Shown here piece after piece: positions 23,619 through 36,439 of a DNA stretch of 64,000 bases. Origin of the DNA: Cyrtodaria siliqua (Eukaryota; Mollusca; Bivalvia; Adapedonta; Hiatellidae); assembly GCA_037043455.1 (NCBI GenBank), contig JAWPHD010011470.1:19608-83607 (forward strand), written 5' to 3'. A program made the translations under genes and the position numbers. Under the pieces are notes generated by a model. The model saw only the letters and a list, made by a program, of their open reading frames with translations. It ran no database searches and had not been told where the DNA came from. Position 1 is the stretch's first letter; every line of letters starts with the position of its first letter.

Positions 23619-24075
23619 GGTCTCACAACACAGTACACTTTTACTATGTTGGCCTATATGAATAAAGTTTACTGGGCCATTTCGAACCTAAATTTTCCAA
23701 GCTAAAAGTCACTTATTTATGAAACACAGTCATTTGCCCACACAAAAATGTACAAAATATAATACGTTGACCAGGTTGGGTTTTTTTTAATTGGAGTGGT
23801 GGCATCCTTTGCACTATTTTGGGCTTTTACTCCAGAGTTTGTACCAGAATTCCTACACTGCTTCAACCCCCATAAAACTGTCATATTCTGGTGTCAGTGT
23901 CATCTAATAGCTGCACTTCCAATTTCAGACTGTGTTCATCTCACCTGCAACAGCAATACATATAACTGTCAGCAATTATTAAAAATATTTAAAACCGAAC
24001 AACACACTACTACTTTTTATGGCGCAAGTTTTATCTTACCGTGGCTTTCAAGGGAGCTAACTGTGTAGTGAGACC
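23619..24075. mobile_element. 457-bp element with 16-bp inverted ends
   Basis: GGTCTCACAACACAGT (23619-23634) is matched by the reverse complement of ACTGTGTAGTGAGACC (24060-24075), 15 of 16 bases. No target duplication is evident. The 90-codon frame inside has no recognisable domain. Confidence 0.55.
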
Positions 24076-24109
24076 TTTACATAGACTTATATAGGATTTT
24101 TTTTAAAAA

Positions 24110-25965
24110 AATCTTCTCGGAAACTTCAAGAGCCAGAGGTTTGATATTTTCGATTTATTATAAGCTTATGGTCCTTTACCAGCTTTGTTTAAATGGTGAC
24201 CCTGGGGTCACATTTGGCCCCGCCCCAAGAGTCACATGTTTTACATAGACATGTATAGGAAAAAAGACTTCAAAAATCTTCTTCTCGGAAACTGCAAGAG
24301 CCAGAGGTCTAATATTTTGCTGTTGCTATAAGCTTATGGTCCTTTACCAATTTTGTTCAAATGGTGACACAAATGGGGTCACATCTGGCCCCGCCCTGCG
24401 GGGGTCACAGTTGTACATAAATGCTTGTTTTAAATTTTTTAATTTCTTTATTTTTAGCTCTACTGACCAAGGGCCAGCAGAGCGTATAGGATGGTGTGTT
24501 GTCCGTCTTCCATCGTCCGTCGTCCGTCCGTCGTCCGTCCGTTAACTATTCTTCAAACGACTTCTCCTAAGAAACCGCTTGGCCAATTTTGACCAAACTT
24601 CACATGGATGATCCTTAGATGAATGCTTTTTAGATTTGTTAAAATTAGGTCAGCGCTACATCCAAGATGGCTGCCATTACCATATATGGTCGAAACCTTA
24701 AAAAATCTTCTTCTCCAGAACTGCAGGACAGATTTCAACAGTTTTTCTTTTAAAATGATCGCCAATGCCTAGACTATCAAGTCTGTTCAAATAAAGTCCC
24801 CGGGGTAAAAAATGGCCGTGCCCCGTGGGTCCAAAGTTTGTATTTTGAGGTTTTGCATGTTTTTCATATAAACATATAGGAAAAAACTTTAAAAAATCTT
24901 CTTCTCTGAAACCACAAGGCACAGAGCTCTCATGTATAACATGTAGCATCAGCTTATGGTCCTCTACTAAGTTTGTTCAAATGGTGACCCTGGGGTCAAA
25001 TTTTTCCCCGCCCCGGGGGTCACAATTTTACATAGACTTATATAGGATTTTTTTCTTCATCTTCTTCTCGGAAACTACAACAGCCAGAGGTTTGATATTT
25101 TGCATTTACTATAAGCTTATGGTCCTTTACCAAGTTTGTTCAAATGGTGACCCTCGGGTCACATTTGGCCCCGCCCCAAGGGTCACATGTTTTACATAGA
25201 CATGTATAGGGAAAAACTTAAAAAATCTTCTTCTCTGAAACTGCAAGAGCCAGAGGTTTAATATTTTGCATTTGCTATAAGCTTGTGGTCCTCTACCAAG
25301 TTTGTTCAAATGGTGACCCAGGGGTCATATTTGGCCCCACCCCGGGGGTCACAGTTTTACATAGGCTTGTATAGGCAAAAAAGGAAAAAAAATCATCTTC
25401 TCTGGAACCACATGGCACAGAGCTCTCATGTATTACATGTAGCATCAGCTTATGGTCCTCTACTAAGTTTGTTCAAATGCTGACCCTGGGGTCAAATTTG
25501 TCCCCGCCCCAAGGGTCACAGTTTTACAAAGACTTATATAGGATCTTTTTTTAAAAATCTTCTCGGAAACTACAAGAGCCAGAGGTTTGATATTTGACAT
25601 TTATTATAAGCTTATGGTCCTTTACCAAGTTTGTTCAAACGGTGACCCTGGTGTCACATCTTGCCCCGCCCCGGGGTCACGGTTTTACATAAATGCTTGT
25701 ATAGGGAAAAACTGAAAAAATCTTCTTCTCTGGAACTGCAACAGCCAAAGGTTTAATATTTCGCATTTGCTATAAGCTTATGGTCCTTTACCAAAATTGT
25801 TCAAATGGTGACCCTCGGGACACATTTGACCCCGGCCCAAGGGTCACATGTTTTACATAGACATGTATAGGGAAAAACTTAAAAAATCTTCTCTGAAACT
25901 GCAAGAGCCAGAGGTTTAATATTTTGCATTTGCTATTAGCTTATGATCTTCTACCAAGTTTGTTC
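24110..25965 (+). repeat. Tandem array, unit about 165 bp (AGCTTATGGTCC family)
   Basis: Landmarks TATAAGCTTATGGTCCT, AAGTTTGTTCAAATGGTGACCC, GGGGTCACA and AAAAATCTTCTTCTC repeat from about 24160 to 25939 at 160-170-bp intervals. A head sequence at 24456 interrupts the array: about two units lie before it and seven after. The same family occurs at 53.75-54.72 kb. Small frames in it are repeat artefacts. Confidence 0.9.
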
Positions 25966-26363
25966 AAATGGTGTATTATTTTGCATCTGATCTTAGCCAA
26001 ACTTTAGCAGATTTAATGGCTTACTTTTTTTTTTCTTTTAATTTGTTTACATTTTTTTTTTTAAATTTTTTTTTAATTTTTTTTTTTCTATGTTGGACCA
26101 TTCGGACCAGTAACAGAGGAGTTATGGCTCTTGATTTAGTTAAAAATGCTATATTTTTCCTCATTAATACGGTAGGGCCTTTATTTTTCATCTGATCTTT
26201 ACCAAGCTTTACCAGATTCTTCAGTTATGGCCCTTGATTTAGTCAAAAAGCTGTTTTTTGCCCGAAACTTCCAATAAAACATAAATGGCAGTCACTCGCT
26301 TCATTGATGTTATAAGAGCCATGTTAGCCAGTAGAGCGTCCACAGGCCCTCTTGGGCCTCTCG
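24456..26363 (+). mobile_element. Satellite-cored element with matched head and tail
   Basis: The head AGCTCTACTGACC-AAG-GGCCAGCAGAGC (10 of 12 paired) at 24456-24483 follows TTTTT, then CCGTCGTCCGTCCG. The core is the 165-bp repeats, then a block of a second family (GACCAGTAACAG, TTGATTTAGT) at 26090-26250. The tail is CAGTAGAGC at about 26330, hairpin AGGCCC/GGGCCT, then CTCTCGTTTT. Head GCTCTACTG and tail CAGTAGAGC are reverse complements. Confidence 0.8.
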
Positions 26364-26439
26364 TTTTTTTCTGAAGGTATGCCGGGTCTATCATTTCTTG
26401 TTCTCTGAAAATTCAAATAGTCGAGCTGCGCTGTCCTCT

Positions 26440-26875
26440 GACAGCTCTTGTTGTGGTTTCTGCTCAGTAGCTTTAACATTTATCAGTAGCCCACTCATGA
26501 TTGCACCTATCATGCTGTAGTTATGGCCCTTGGATTTTTTAAAATTGAAGATTTTTTTGCTGTTTCCGCTCAGTAACTTTAACATTTATAATCTAATCTT
26601 GATTAAACTTGGGTTAATGTTTATGAACATAATATTTCAGCCAAGTTTGATTACCAGCCAGATCGCACATATCATGCCAGAGTTGTGACCCTTGGATTTT
26701 TAAAAATTGAAGATTTTTGCGGTTTCCGCTCAATAATTTAAACAGTTATAATCCAATCTTGATGATACTCAGTGTCAGTCAGTGTTTTTGGGCATAATAT
26801 CTGAGTCAATTTGATTACCAGCCAGATCACATCTATTATGCTGGAGTTATAGACCTTTGATGGTGGACCTTGCTT
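26440..26875. repeat. Degenerate tandem repeat, unit about 170 bp
   Basis: TTTCCGCTCAGTAACTTTAAC, ATAATCCAATCTTGAT and GATTACCAGCCAGATC recur two to three times at 160-180-bp spacing. This core family is distinct from the neighbours. Confidence 0.7.
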
Positions 26876-26987
26876 GTTAAAGCTACAGACATTGCTTTAT
26901 AGAACAAAGGAAGTATCATATTATCTTTAAATAACCCATCTAACTTTTGTACTTTTCTCAAAACAAGTATATTAACAAAGATAGGTA

Positions 26988-27929
26988 CAGTCCACTCTTA
27001 GTAACTCAAACTCGCTTACTTCGAATTTCCGCTTAAGTCGAATTTTTGTCACGGTCCCAATTTTATTCCTTCTATTTTTATGCAATTTGACTTCTTTTAA
27101 GTCAAATTTGGACAAGTCAAATTATTCGCTAAGTCGAACTATATTTCTGGTCCCAAACAGGAATCTGTACAGTAATTTACACTCGCTAATTCGAAGTTCA
27201 ATTGAAGTGCCGAATGCAAGTTTGATCAAACACAAGTCGCGTTGAAGTTGATTGTGAAGCAAACAAAAGGTGATAATTGCTGAGATGATTCGACCTGTGA
27301 CACAAATAATTAAATCATTGTGACATGTTTGTTAATTTATGTTCTTGTCTCTGATTTTCATGGTAAATTACAGCTTGTTATCGAGGTAGTTTGTTTACGA
27401 TTATTGAAAACAAAAGCCGTCACGTGGGTTAAAACAATTGTAAGAATTATACTAATTTGACATGGACGAAACGTATAATTTGTGAAAATATTGTGTCATT
27501 TCTATGTTTTTAATAAAATATGAAATCATAAATATTTTGCTGATTTATTTAATTACCAAAATGTTTTCTTATACTGCTTTAACATGCTATGCCCGAATAT
27601 ACAAACTGACAAAATGAAAGTAGCATGTTGCAATTCAGGTCTCAGATTTGATCGTGGTAATATCAATCAGTAATTTATGTAATTGCATTTTCCTGTTTGA
27701 TCTGAATGAAATTATAACAGTGAAGAAACATATTCATAAACATATACGAAGGAAGAAAACATGTATTTCATTAAAAGTTGACTAATATCGGTAATATATA
27801 TGTATAGTGTAAAACTGGTGGGTGGGGTAATAAAATTAAAGACGTCTGCCAAAATCATTTAATTCGAACTTCGGATAACTCAAACTTTTCTCCCAGTCCC
27901 TTCAAATTCGAGATACTGAGTGTGGACTG
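26988..27929. mobile_element. 942-bp pogo/Tigger-like MITE
   Basis: It starts CAGTCCACTC and ends GAGTGTGGACTG, with TA on both sides (26986-26987, 27930-27931). Just inside each end are TTCGAA and CTCGAAT/AACTCAAA motifs, as in pogo/Tigger-type Tc1-mariner elements. No transposase is visible. Confidence 0.8.
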
Positions 27930-27934
27930 TATAT

Positions 27935-28240
27935 ATGTTTTCTTAAATTTGATAAATTCGCAAATAGGTAGTAAGATTATGAGTAAGATTATGTAGTAAG
28001 ATTATGCCTAACATAGCGCAGCACACATTCTCAAAAAAACTTACCTGGGCCATCATTACCTGCTTTCATTCTGTTGAATTTATAAGCTTGTTTGACAATT
28101 TTTCATGTTTTATGAAGATCGTCAGATAAAATGGCTCTTTTGTTTAGAGCATGATAGCTTTGTTTTTCATGTGAATGCCACCAAATGTGTACAGCAAGTA
28201 GAGTGATACATGCCCTCTTTGACCTCTTGTTTTGGTTAAG
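27935..28240 (+). mobile_element. Remnant with a degenerate CTCTTGTT tail
   Basis: The segment ends AAGTAGAGTGATACATGCCCTCTTTGACCTCTTGTTTT at about 28196-28233, recognisable as a decayed tail of the satellite-cored elements. Its body is too diverged to delimit. Confidence 0.45.
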
Positions 28241-28320
28241 AACTCCCTAGCCATTAAAATCCGGTTTTCTAGGAATTTCTATGATTTTTGTTATAAAAAT
28301 ATTTTTATTTCAAATTTTAG

Positions 28321-28380
28321 GAGGAATGCAACCAATGAGTATCATGTTATTTTACAAGTCCTTGCTGCTTAGATTAGTTG
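28321..28380 (+). CDS. Candidate leader (signal-peptide) exon, partial gene
   Basis: A T-rich tract ending TTTCAAATTTTAG precedes a 60-nt block closed by a consensus donor, G|GTAAGT, at 28381. ATG at 28326 opens 18 codons, MQPMSIMLFYKSLLLRLV, ending in phase 1. The next phase-1 exon seen on this strand is the Ig exon at 52563. Joining them adds a Gly and a further apolar stretch, which could serve as a secretion signal. An arginine and a lysine inside the apolar run weaken that reading. The five bases before the ATG imply an upstream non-coding exon. Linkage to the Ig exon over about 24 kb is inference. Confidence 0.35.
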
Positions 28381-28384
28381 GTAA

Positions 28385-29265
28385 GTGCAGACTTTATTTC
28401 TCATAAACATACATTTAGCATTTGGGAGGTATACAGTACTGGTTCTATCCAGGAAAAATTGGATGTAGTTGAACAAATTTCGGGTATTTTTTGTGGAGTA
28501 CCTGGACCTCAGGTCTGTCATATATCAAAATGTTCAGCATAGTTTGAAGTTTTTGGGATTCCAGGCATAAATTTTGAAATGTTGGTACTAACTTGGCAAT
28601 TCAAGATGGTGTCCAAGATTGCCGCTTTTGTTTAGAAAACCTGATATAAAAGTGAACAATAAATGTAGGGATTGTTTTTCCCCCAAAACTTAGTAAATGG
28701 TAATAACACTAACAGATTATTTCATAGGAAGTAAAATAAAATTTTAAAAATGTTCGCCTTTTATAATATAGGGGTCAAACTATGACTACACAAAGGTTAG
28801 TACTGGGACAACAATTTTTGGTATAAAACACATTAGTATACACCAAAACAATTGTAAGAAAGAAATCTTTAAATAAATGATTTTAAATTTGACCTAGGTC
28901 GAGGACATGCAGAGATATCCAAGATGGCATCCAAGATGGTGCCAAATTAGTATTTATTAATTACGCAAAATGTGATCATGTTCAAAAAACAATAATTTAA
29001 GATATTTTATTTTAAATAAATCACACTTACTATGTCATAAGAAGTAAAATAAATAAAAAAATAAAATTTCCTAATCTAGGGGTCCAAATCTAGCTTAAAA
29101 TGTCAATTTAGTGCAAAAAGTGATGGTTGACTAGACACAAGTTAGTATTGCGACAACTCTTTTTTTTTTTTATAACATTCATTATAATGAACTTAATCTA
29201 TTGTAGGAAAAAGTGTTTTAAATAAATGATGTTAAATTTGACCTTTGTTGAGGACATACAGAGAT
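28385..29265. other. Non-coding stretch, putative intron sequence
   Basis: AT-rich sequence with scattered AAGATGG(T/C)(G/A)(T/C)CCAAGAT motifs, probably decayed copies of the satellite families. No exon or element boundary is recognised. Confidence 0.4.
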
Positions 29266-29274
29266 ATCCTAGAT

Positions 29275-32200
29275 GGCCAAGGGCCAGCAGAGCTTATGGG
29301 ATGGTGTGTTGTCCGTTGTCCGTCCGTCCGTCCGTCGTCCGTCCGTTAACTTTTGCTTGTGTACACTCTAGAGGCCACATTTCTGATGCAATCATCATGA
29401 AACTTTGTCAGAATGTTTGTCTCAATGAAATCTCGGTCAAGTTCGAAAATGGGTCATGTGGGGTCAAAAACTAATTATGTCTTGATCAAGTTCGGAAATG
29501 GGTCACATGAAGTTAAAAACTAGGTCACTAGGTCAAATATTGGAAAAACCTTGTGTACACTCTAGAGGCCATATTTTTTGAGCCGAGCTTGATGCAACTT
29601 TGTCAGAATGTTTATCTTAATTGTTTGTCTCAATGAAATCTCGATCAAGTTCGAAAATGGGTCATGTGGGGTCAAAAACAAGGTCACTAGGTCAAATATT
29701 GGAAAAACCTTGTGTACACTCTAGAGGCCATATTTTTGACCCAAGCTTGATGCAACTTTGTCAGAATGTTTGTCTTAATTATATCTTGGTCAAGTTTGAA
29801 AATGGGTCACATGGGGTTAAAAACTAGGTCTCTAGGTCAAAAAAAAATACTTGAAAAACCTTGTGTACACTCTAGAAGCCGTATTTCTGACCCAATCTTG
29901 ATGAAACTTTGTCAAAATGTTTGTCTTAATTATATCTTGGTCAAGTTCAAAAATGGGTCACATGGTGTTAAAAACTAGGTCACTAGGTCAAACTTTGGAA
30001 AAACCGTGTGTACACTCTAGAGGCCATATTTTTGACCCGATCTTGATGAAACTTTGTCAGAATGTTTGTCTCAATGAAATCTCGGTCAAGTTCAAAAATG
30101 GGTCATGTGGGGTCAAAAACTAGGTCACTAGGTCAAATACTTGAAAAAACTTGTGTACACTCTAGAGGTCATATTTGTTACCCAATCTTGATGAAACTTT
30201 ATCAAATTGTTTATCTTAATTATATCTTGATCAAGTTCGGAAATGGGTCACATGAAGTTAAAAACTAGGTCACTAGGTCAAATATTGGAAAAACCTTGTG
30301 TACACTCTTAGAGGCCATATTTTTGATCCGAGCTTGATGCAACTTGTCAGAATGTTTATCTTAATTGTTTGTCTCAATGAAATCTCGGTCAAGTTCGAAA
30401 ATGGGTCATGTGGGGTCAAAAACAAGGTCACTAGGTCAAATATTGGAAAAACCTTGTGTACACTCTAGAGGCCATATTTTAGACCCGAGCTTGATGCAAC
30501 TTTGTCAGAATGTTTGTCTTAATTATATCTTGGTCAAGTTTGAAAATGGGTCACATGGGGTTAAAAACTAGGTCACTAGGTCAAATACTTGAAAAACCTT
30601 GTGTACACTCTAGAAGCCGTATTTCTGACCCAATCTTGATGAAACTTTGTCAAAATGTTTGTCTTAATTTTATCTTAGTCAAGTTCAAAAATGGGTCACA
30701 TGGTGTTAAAAACTAGGTCACTAGGTCAAACTTTGGAAAAACCGTGTGTACACTCTAGAGGCCATATTTTTGACCCGATCTTGATGAAACTTTGTCAGAA
30801 TGTTTGTCTCAATGAAATCTCGGTCAAGTTCAAAAATGGGTCATTTGGGGTCAAAAACTAGGTCTCTAGGTCAAATACTTGAAAAAACTTGTGTACACTC
30901 TAGAGGTCATATTTGTTACCCAATCTTGATGAAACTTTGTCAAATTGTTTATCTTAATTATGTCTTGATCAAGTTCGGAAATGGGTCACATGAAGTTAAA
31001 AACTAGGTCACTAGGTCAAATATTGGAAAAACCTTGTGTACACTCTAGAGGCCATATTTTTTGAGCCGAGCTTGATGCAACTTTGTCAGAATGTTTATCT
31101 TAATTGTTTGTCTCAATGAAATCTCGATCAAGTTCGAAAATGGGTCATGTGGGGTCAAAAACAAGGTCACTAGGTCAAATATTGGAAAAACCTTGTGTAC
31201 ACTCTAGAGGCCATATTTTTGACCCAAGCTTGATGCAACTTTGTCAGAATGTTTGTCTTAATTATATCTTGGTCAAGTTTGAAAATGGGTCACATGGGGT
31301 TAAAAACTAGGTCTCTAGGTCAAATACTTGAAAAACCTTGTGTACACTCTAGAAGCCATATTTCTGACCCAATCTTGATGAAACTTTGTCAAAATGTTTG
31401 TCTTAATTATATCTTGGTCAAGTTCAAAAATGGATCACATGGTGTTAAAAACTAGGTCACTAGGTCAAACTTTGGAAAAACCGTGTGTACACTCTAGAGG
31501 CCATATTTTTGACCCGATCTTTATGAAACTTTGTCAGAATGTTTGTCTCAATGAAATCTCGGTCAAGTTCAAAAATGGGTCATGTGGGGTCAAAAACTAG
31601 GTCACTAGGTCAAATACTTGAAAAAACTTGTGTACACTCTAGAGGTCATATTTGTTACCCAATCTTGATGAAACTTTGTCAAATTGTTTATCTTAATTAT
31701 ATCTTGATCAAGTTCGGAAATGGGTCACATGAAGTTAAAAACTAGGTCACAAGGTCAAATATTGGAAAAACCTTGTGTACACTCTAGAGGCCATATTTTT
31801 GACCCGAGCTTGATGCAACTTTGTCAGAATGTTTGTCTTAATTATATCTTGGTCAAGTTCAAAAATGGATCACATGGTGTTAAAAACTAGGTCACTCGGT
31901 CAAACTTTGGAAAAACCGTGTGTACACTCTAGAGGCCATATTTTTGACCCGATCTTGATGAAACTTTGTCAGAATGTTTGTCTCAATGAAATCTCGGTCA
32001 AGTTCAAAAATGGGTCATGTGGGGTAAAAAACTAGGTCACTAGGTCAAATACTTGAAAAAACTTGTGTACACTCTAGAGGTCATATTTGTTACCCAATCT
32101 TGATGAAACTTTGTCAAATTGTTTATCTTAATTATATCTTGATCAAGTTCGGAAATGGGTCACATGAAATTAAAAACTAGGTCACTAGGTCAAATACTTG

Positions 32201-33880
32201 AAAAACCTTGTGTACACTCTAGAAGCCGTATTTCTGACCCAATCTTGATGAAACTTTGTCAAAATGTTTGTCTTAATTATATCTTGGTCAAGTTCAAAAA
32301 TGGGTCACATGGTGTTAAAAACTAGGTCACTAGGTCAAACTTTGGAAAAACCGTGTGTACACTCTAGAGGCCATATTTTTGACCCGATCTTGATGCAATT
32401 TTGTCAGAATATTTGTCTCAATTATAGCTTGCTAAAGTTCGAAAATGGGTCATACATGGTCAAAAACTAGGTCACTAGGTCAAATACTTGAAAAACCTTG
32501 TGTACACTCTAGAGGCCATATTTCTGACCCGATCTTGATGAAACTTTGTCAAAATGTTTGACTTAATTTTATATTGGTCAAGTTCAAAAATGGGTCACAT
32601 GGTGTTAAAAACTAGGTCACTAGGTCAAACTTTGGAAAAACCGTGTGTACACTCTAGAGGCCATATTTTTGACCCGATCTTGATGAAACTTTGTCAGAAT
32701 GTTTATCTCAATGAAATCTCGGTCAAGTTAAGAAATGGGTCATTTGGGGTCAAAAACTAGGTCTCTAGGTCAAATACTTGAAAAAACTTGTGTACACTCT
32801 AGAGGTCATATTTGTTACCCAATCTTGATGAAACTTTGTCAAATTGTTTATCTTAATTATGTCTTGATCAAGTTCGGAAATGGGTCACATGAAGTTAAAA
32901 ACTAGGTCACTAGGTCAAATATTGGAAAAACCTTGTGTACACTCTAGAGGCCATATTTTTGAGCCGAGCTTGATGCAACTTTGTCAGAATGTTTATCTTA
33001 ATTGTTTGTCTCAATGAAATCTCGATCAAGTTCGAAAATGGGTCATGTGGGGTCAAAAACAAGGTCACTAGGTCAGATATTGGAAAAACCTTGTGTACAC
33101 TCTAGAGGCCATATTTTTGACCCAAGCTTGATGCAACTTTGTCAGAATGTTTGTCTTAATTATATCTTGGTCAAGTTTGAAAATGGGTCACATGGGGTTA
33201 AAAACTAGGTCTCTAGGTCAAATACTTGAAAAACCTTGTGTACACTCTAGAAGCCATATTTCTGACCCAATCTTGATGAAACTTTGTCAAAATGTTTGTC
33301 TTAATTATATCTTGGTCAAGTTCAAAAATGGATCACATGGTGTTAAAAACTAGGTCACTAGGTCAAACTTTGGAAAAACCGTGTGTACACTCTAGAGGCC
33401 ATATTTTTGACCCGATCTTGATGAAACTTTGTCAGAATGTTTGTCTCAATGAAATCTCGGTCAAGTTCAAAAATGGGTCATGTGGGGTCAAAAACTAGGT
33501 CACTAGGTCAAATACTTGAAAAAACCTGTGTACACTCTAGAGGTCATATTTGTTACCCAATCTTGATGAAACTTTGTCAAATTGTTTATCTTAATTATAT
33601 CTTGATCAAGTTCGGAAATGGGTCACATTAAAATTAAAAACTAGGTCACTAGGTCAAATATTGAAAAAACCTTGTGTACACTCTAGAGGCCATATTTTTG
33701 ACCCGAGCTTGATGCAACTTTGTCAGAATGTTTGTCTTAATGTTTGTCTTAATTATATATTGGTCAAATTTGAAAATGGGTCACATGGGGTTAAAAACTA
33801 GGTCACTAGGTCAAATACTTGAAAAACCTTGTGTACACTCTAGAAGCCGTATTTCTGACCCAATCTTGATGAAACTTATA
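29275..33880 (+). repeat. 31-copy 145-bp satellite with higher-order structure
   Basis: A truncated head (GGCCAAGGGCCAGCAGAGCTT, CCGTCCGTCC) leads into about 31 copies of a 145-bp unit from about 29354. Landmarks are GTGTACACTCTAGAGGCC, ATCTTGATGAAACTTTGTC and ACTAGGTCACTAGGTCAAA. A 14-bp internal duplication (TTTATCTTAATTGTTTGTCT) marks units near 29610, 30355, 31094 and 32992, spaced about 745, 739 and 1898 bp. That is five-unit and thirteen-unit blocks, so segments were amplified as multimers. Because 145 is not a multiple of 3, the recurring 68-codon frames are not genes. Confidence 0.95.
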
Positions 33881-34749
33881 TAATGAAAACTTGTAGCGGC
33901 TACTCCTCTGAAACTACTTGATGGATTTTCATGAAACTTCACAGGAATGTTGCTCTTGATGTCTAATTGATCCTAGCAAAATTTCAGGTCGGCCAGAAAT
34001 TCAAGATGGCCGTCACAGCTAAAAATAAATTTTCAAAATACAAGTTTGTAGCGACTTCTTTTTGAAAACTATAAGTGATATTGATATGGGACTTTTTCTA
34101 AAATGATCAGCAAGACATGATGATGGTCTTTGTCAAAAATTGTTTTGATTCAACGTTAAACATTGCTGCCAGCGGCCATCTTTGTTTACATATATTTATA
34201 TAGTAAAAACTTGTAGCAACTACTCCTTTGAAACTAATTGGCGGATTTTCATGAAACTTCACAGGAATGTTGCTCTTGATGTCTAATTGATCCTAGCAAA
34301 ATTTCAGATCGGCCAGAAATTTAAGATGGCCGCCACAGCTAAAAATAGATTTTTAAAAAAGAAGTTTGTAGCTACTACGTCTTGAAAACTATAAGTGATA
34401 TTGATATGGGACTTTTTGTAAAATGATAAGCATGACATGATGGTTATCAGACAAACATTATTTTGATTCGACGTTAAACATGGCTGCCAGTGGCCATCTT
34501 TGTTTACATAGAGTTATATAATGAAAACTTGTAGCGACAACTGCTCTGAAACTACTTGACGGATTTTCATGAAACTTCACAGGAATGTTGCTCTTGATGT
34601 CTAATTGATCCCAGCAAAATTTCAGGGTGGCCGGAAATTCAAGATGGCCGCCATGGCTAAAAATAAATTTTCAAAACACAAGTTTGTAGCGACTACTTCC
34701 TGAAATCAAAATCAATCAGTAGAGCTTCAAGGTCATTGACATCTTGTTT
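33876..34749 (+). repeat. 320-bp repeat block fused to the 145-bp array
   Basis: At about 33876 the sequence switches from GATGAAACTT of the 145-bp unit to TATATAATGAAAACTTGTAG of the 320-bp family, with no head between them. About 2.7 units follow. The tail is ATCAGTAGAGCTTCAAGGTCATTGACATCTTGTTT (34716-34749). This is a chimeric element joined within short shared sequence. Confidence 0.85.
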
Positions 34750-34764
34750 AATAAATATTCAAAT

Positions 34765-35830
34765 TTTCGTAAATTTTATGTGCAGCCTGCTTTCAAGTTA
34801 CGTAGGAACATTTTGTCTGTACCTTTATACATCTTTATTTACATTTTTGAAAAATACTTTGTTTTGTTATAAATATATATCCTAAAATCTTTTATTTTAT
34901 GCTTTATTTTTGTATATTTTCTCATGCACATTAATATAATAGAATGTATATTTTAAGAACATTCAACTCCCTTATATTGCAATAAAATTGTATTTTAAAT
35001 AGTCCAGTTTTCGGCGGTTTTGGTTTAAATTTCGATATTCTGGGCCAAAAGTAATGGCATTTTCAAATCTCTGATCCTTTAGGACTGTCTCTTTTGTAGC
35101 TCATGACACCTTTACATTTAAAGAAAAACTATAACGACTTCTGTTTTATTATATTTTAATCATAATTTAAAACTTCATAACTATTCCAAAAATCAGCGAT
35201 TTTAATTCATTTTGTGTTGATTTCCCCCCAAAATTTCAAGATTTATATATTTTATTCATTCCAAATATTTGTTTTCATGAACTTGTATGTAACAGATAAC
35301 TTTAAGGACTTTCAATCTCCTTATATTGTAATGAGAATTATATTTTTAGAAGTAATCCCGTTTTTAGTGATTTTGATTAAAATTTGCAACTTTTGGCTCA
35401 ACATATCCCATTTTTTTCCAAATCTCTGATCCTTTAGAATTTTACCTATATCTCAGGACATCTTTAGATAAATGAAAACACTTTAAAACCTACTATATTG
35501 TTTAATTGAAAGTGTCAATATTTTTTTATAAATTATTCCAAAAACGATCAATTTGTACGCTTTTTTTGCTGATTTCCCCCCAAAATGGCATTTAGCTGTC
35601 TACATTTTGTTCATTTCAAATATTATTTTTATTTACATGAATATAACGGCAACTTACAGAAGCTTCAGCTCCCTAATATTGCAATGATAATAATATTTAA
35701 AAAATTATTCCAGTTTTTAGCGATTTTTCTTCAAATTTGGATGTTTTTGCCCAAAAATAATGTGTTAAGCTACCGTTTCAGAAAAACTATCCTGGCTATT
35801 TCTTATTTATTAAGATAGATCTAAAAGGTT
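34765..35830. repeat. Degenerate tandem repeat, unit about 350 bp, three copies
   Basis: CTCCCTTATATTGCAAT-type landmarks lie at about 34966, 35320 and 35667. Each is preceded by TTCATGAACTTGTA-like and followed by TTCCAGTTTTTAGCGATTTT-like sequence. It is AT-rich, non-coding and much older than the 145-bp array. Confidence 0.65.
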
Positions 35831-35879
35831 ATATCAACTAGAATTTGCCAGCTGAGTTGGTACCGAAAGTTGAGCAGCA

Positions 35880-36383
35880 CACGGCCTACTATAAGTGATA
35901 TTGATATGGGACTTTTTCTAAAATCATCAGCATGACATGTTGTTGGTCCTTGTCGAAAATCGTTTTGATTCGATGTTAAACATGGCTGTCAGCGGTCATC
36001 TTAGTTTACATGGAGTTATCTAGTAAAAACTTGTAGCGACTACTCCTCTGTAACTACTCAACGGCTTTTCATGAAACTTCACAGGAATGTTGCTCTTGAT
36101 GTCTCATTGATCCCAGCAAAATTTCAGGGCGGCCGGAAATTCAAGATGGCCGCCATGGCTAAAAATAGATTTTCAAAATACAAGTTTGTAGCGACTACTT
36201 CTTGAAAACTATAAGTGATATTGATATGGTACTTTTTCTAAAATGATCCGTATGACATCAGCGACCATCTTTGTTTACATAGAGTCATATAATGAAAACT
36301 TGATTTTTATGAAACTTCACAGGAATGCTGATCTAGCTTTCAAAAACCTATCAGTAGAGCTTCAAGGTCATTGACCTCTTGTT
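35880..36383 (+). repeat. 320-bp family fragment with tail
   Basis: The block enters mid-unit (CTATAAGTGATATTGATATGG), runs about 1.5 units, and ends TCAGTAGAGC, hairpin AGGTCA/TGACCT, CTCTTGTTTTTT at 36351-36383. Confidence 0.8.
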
Positions 36384-36439
36384 TTTTTCTTAATTTTTTT
36401 TTTTTTTTTGATTTTTTCTTTGATTTTGTTTTGTTTGTT

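Noticed and set aside
23796..24068. 90-codon frame with Cys- and Phe-rich content
   Set aside because: It falls inside a 457-bp inverted-end element, with no conserved motif or splice context.
29226..33631. Some twenty overlapping 68-codon frames (MFV...KTRSLGQ...GVKN) looking like a tandem gene family
   Set aside because: They are the same 145-bp satellite read in shifting frames. 145 is not divisible by 3, each frame runs 1.4 units and stops in the next, and there is no splice or promoter pattern.
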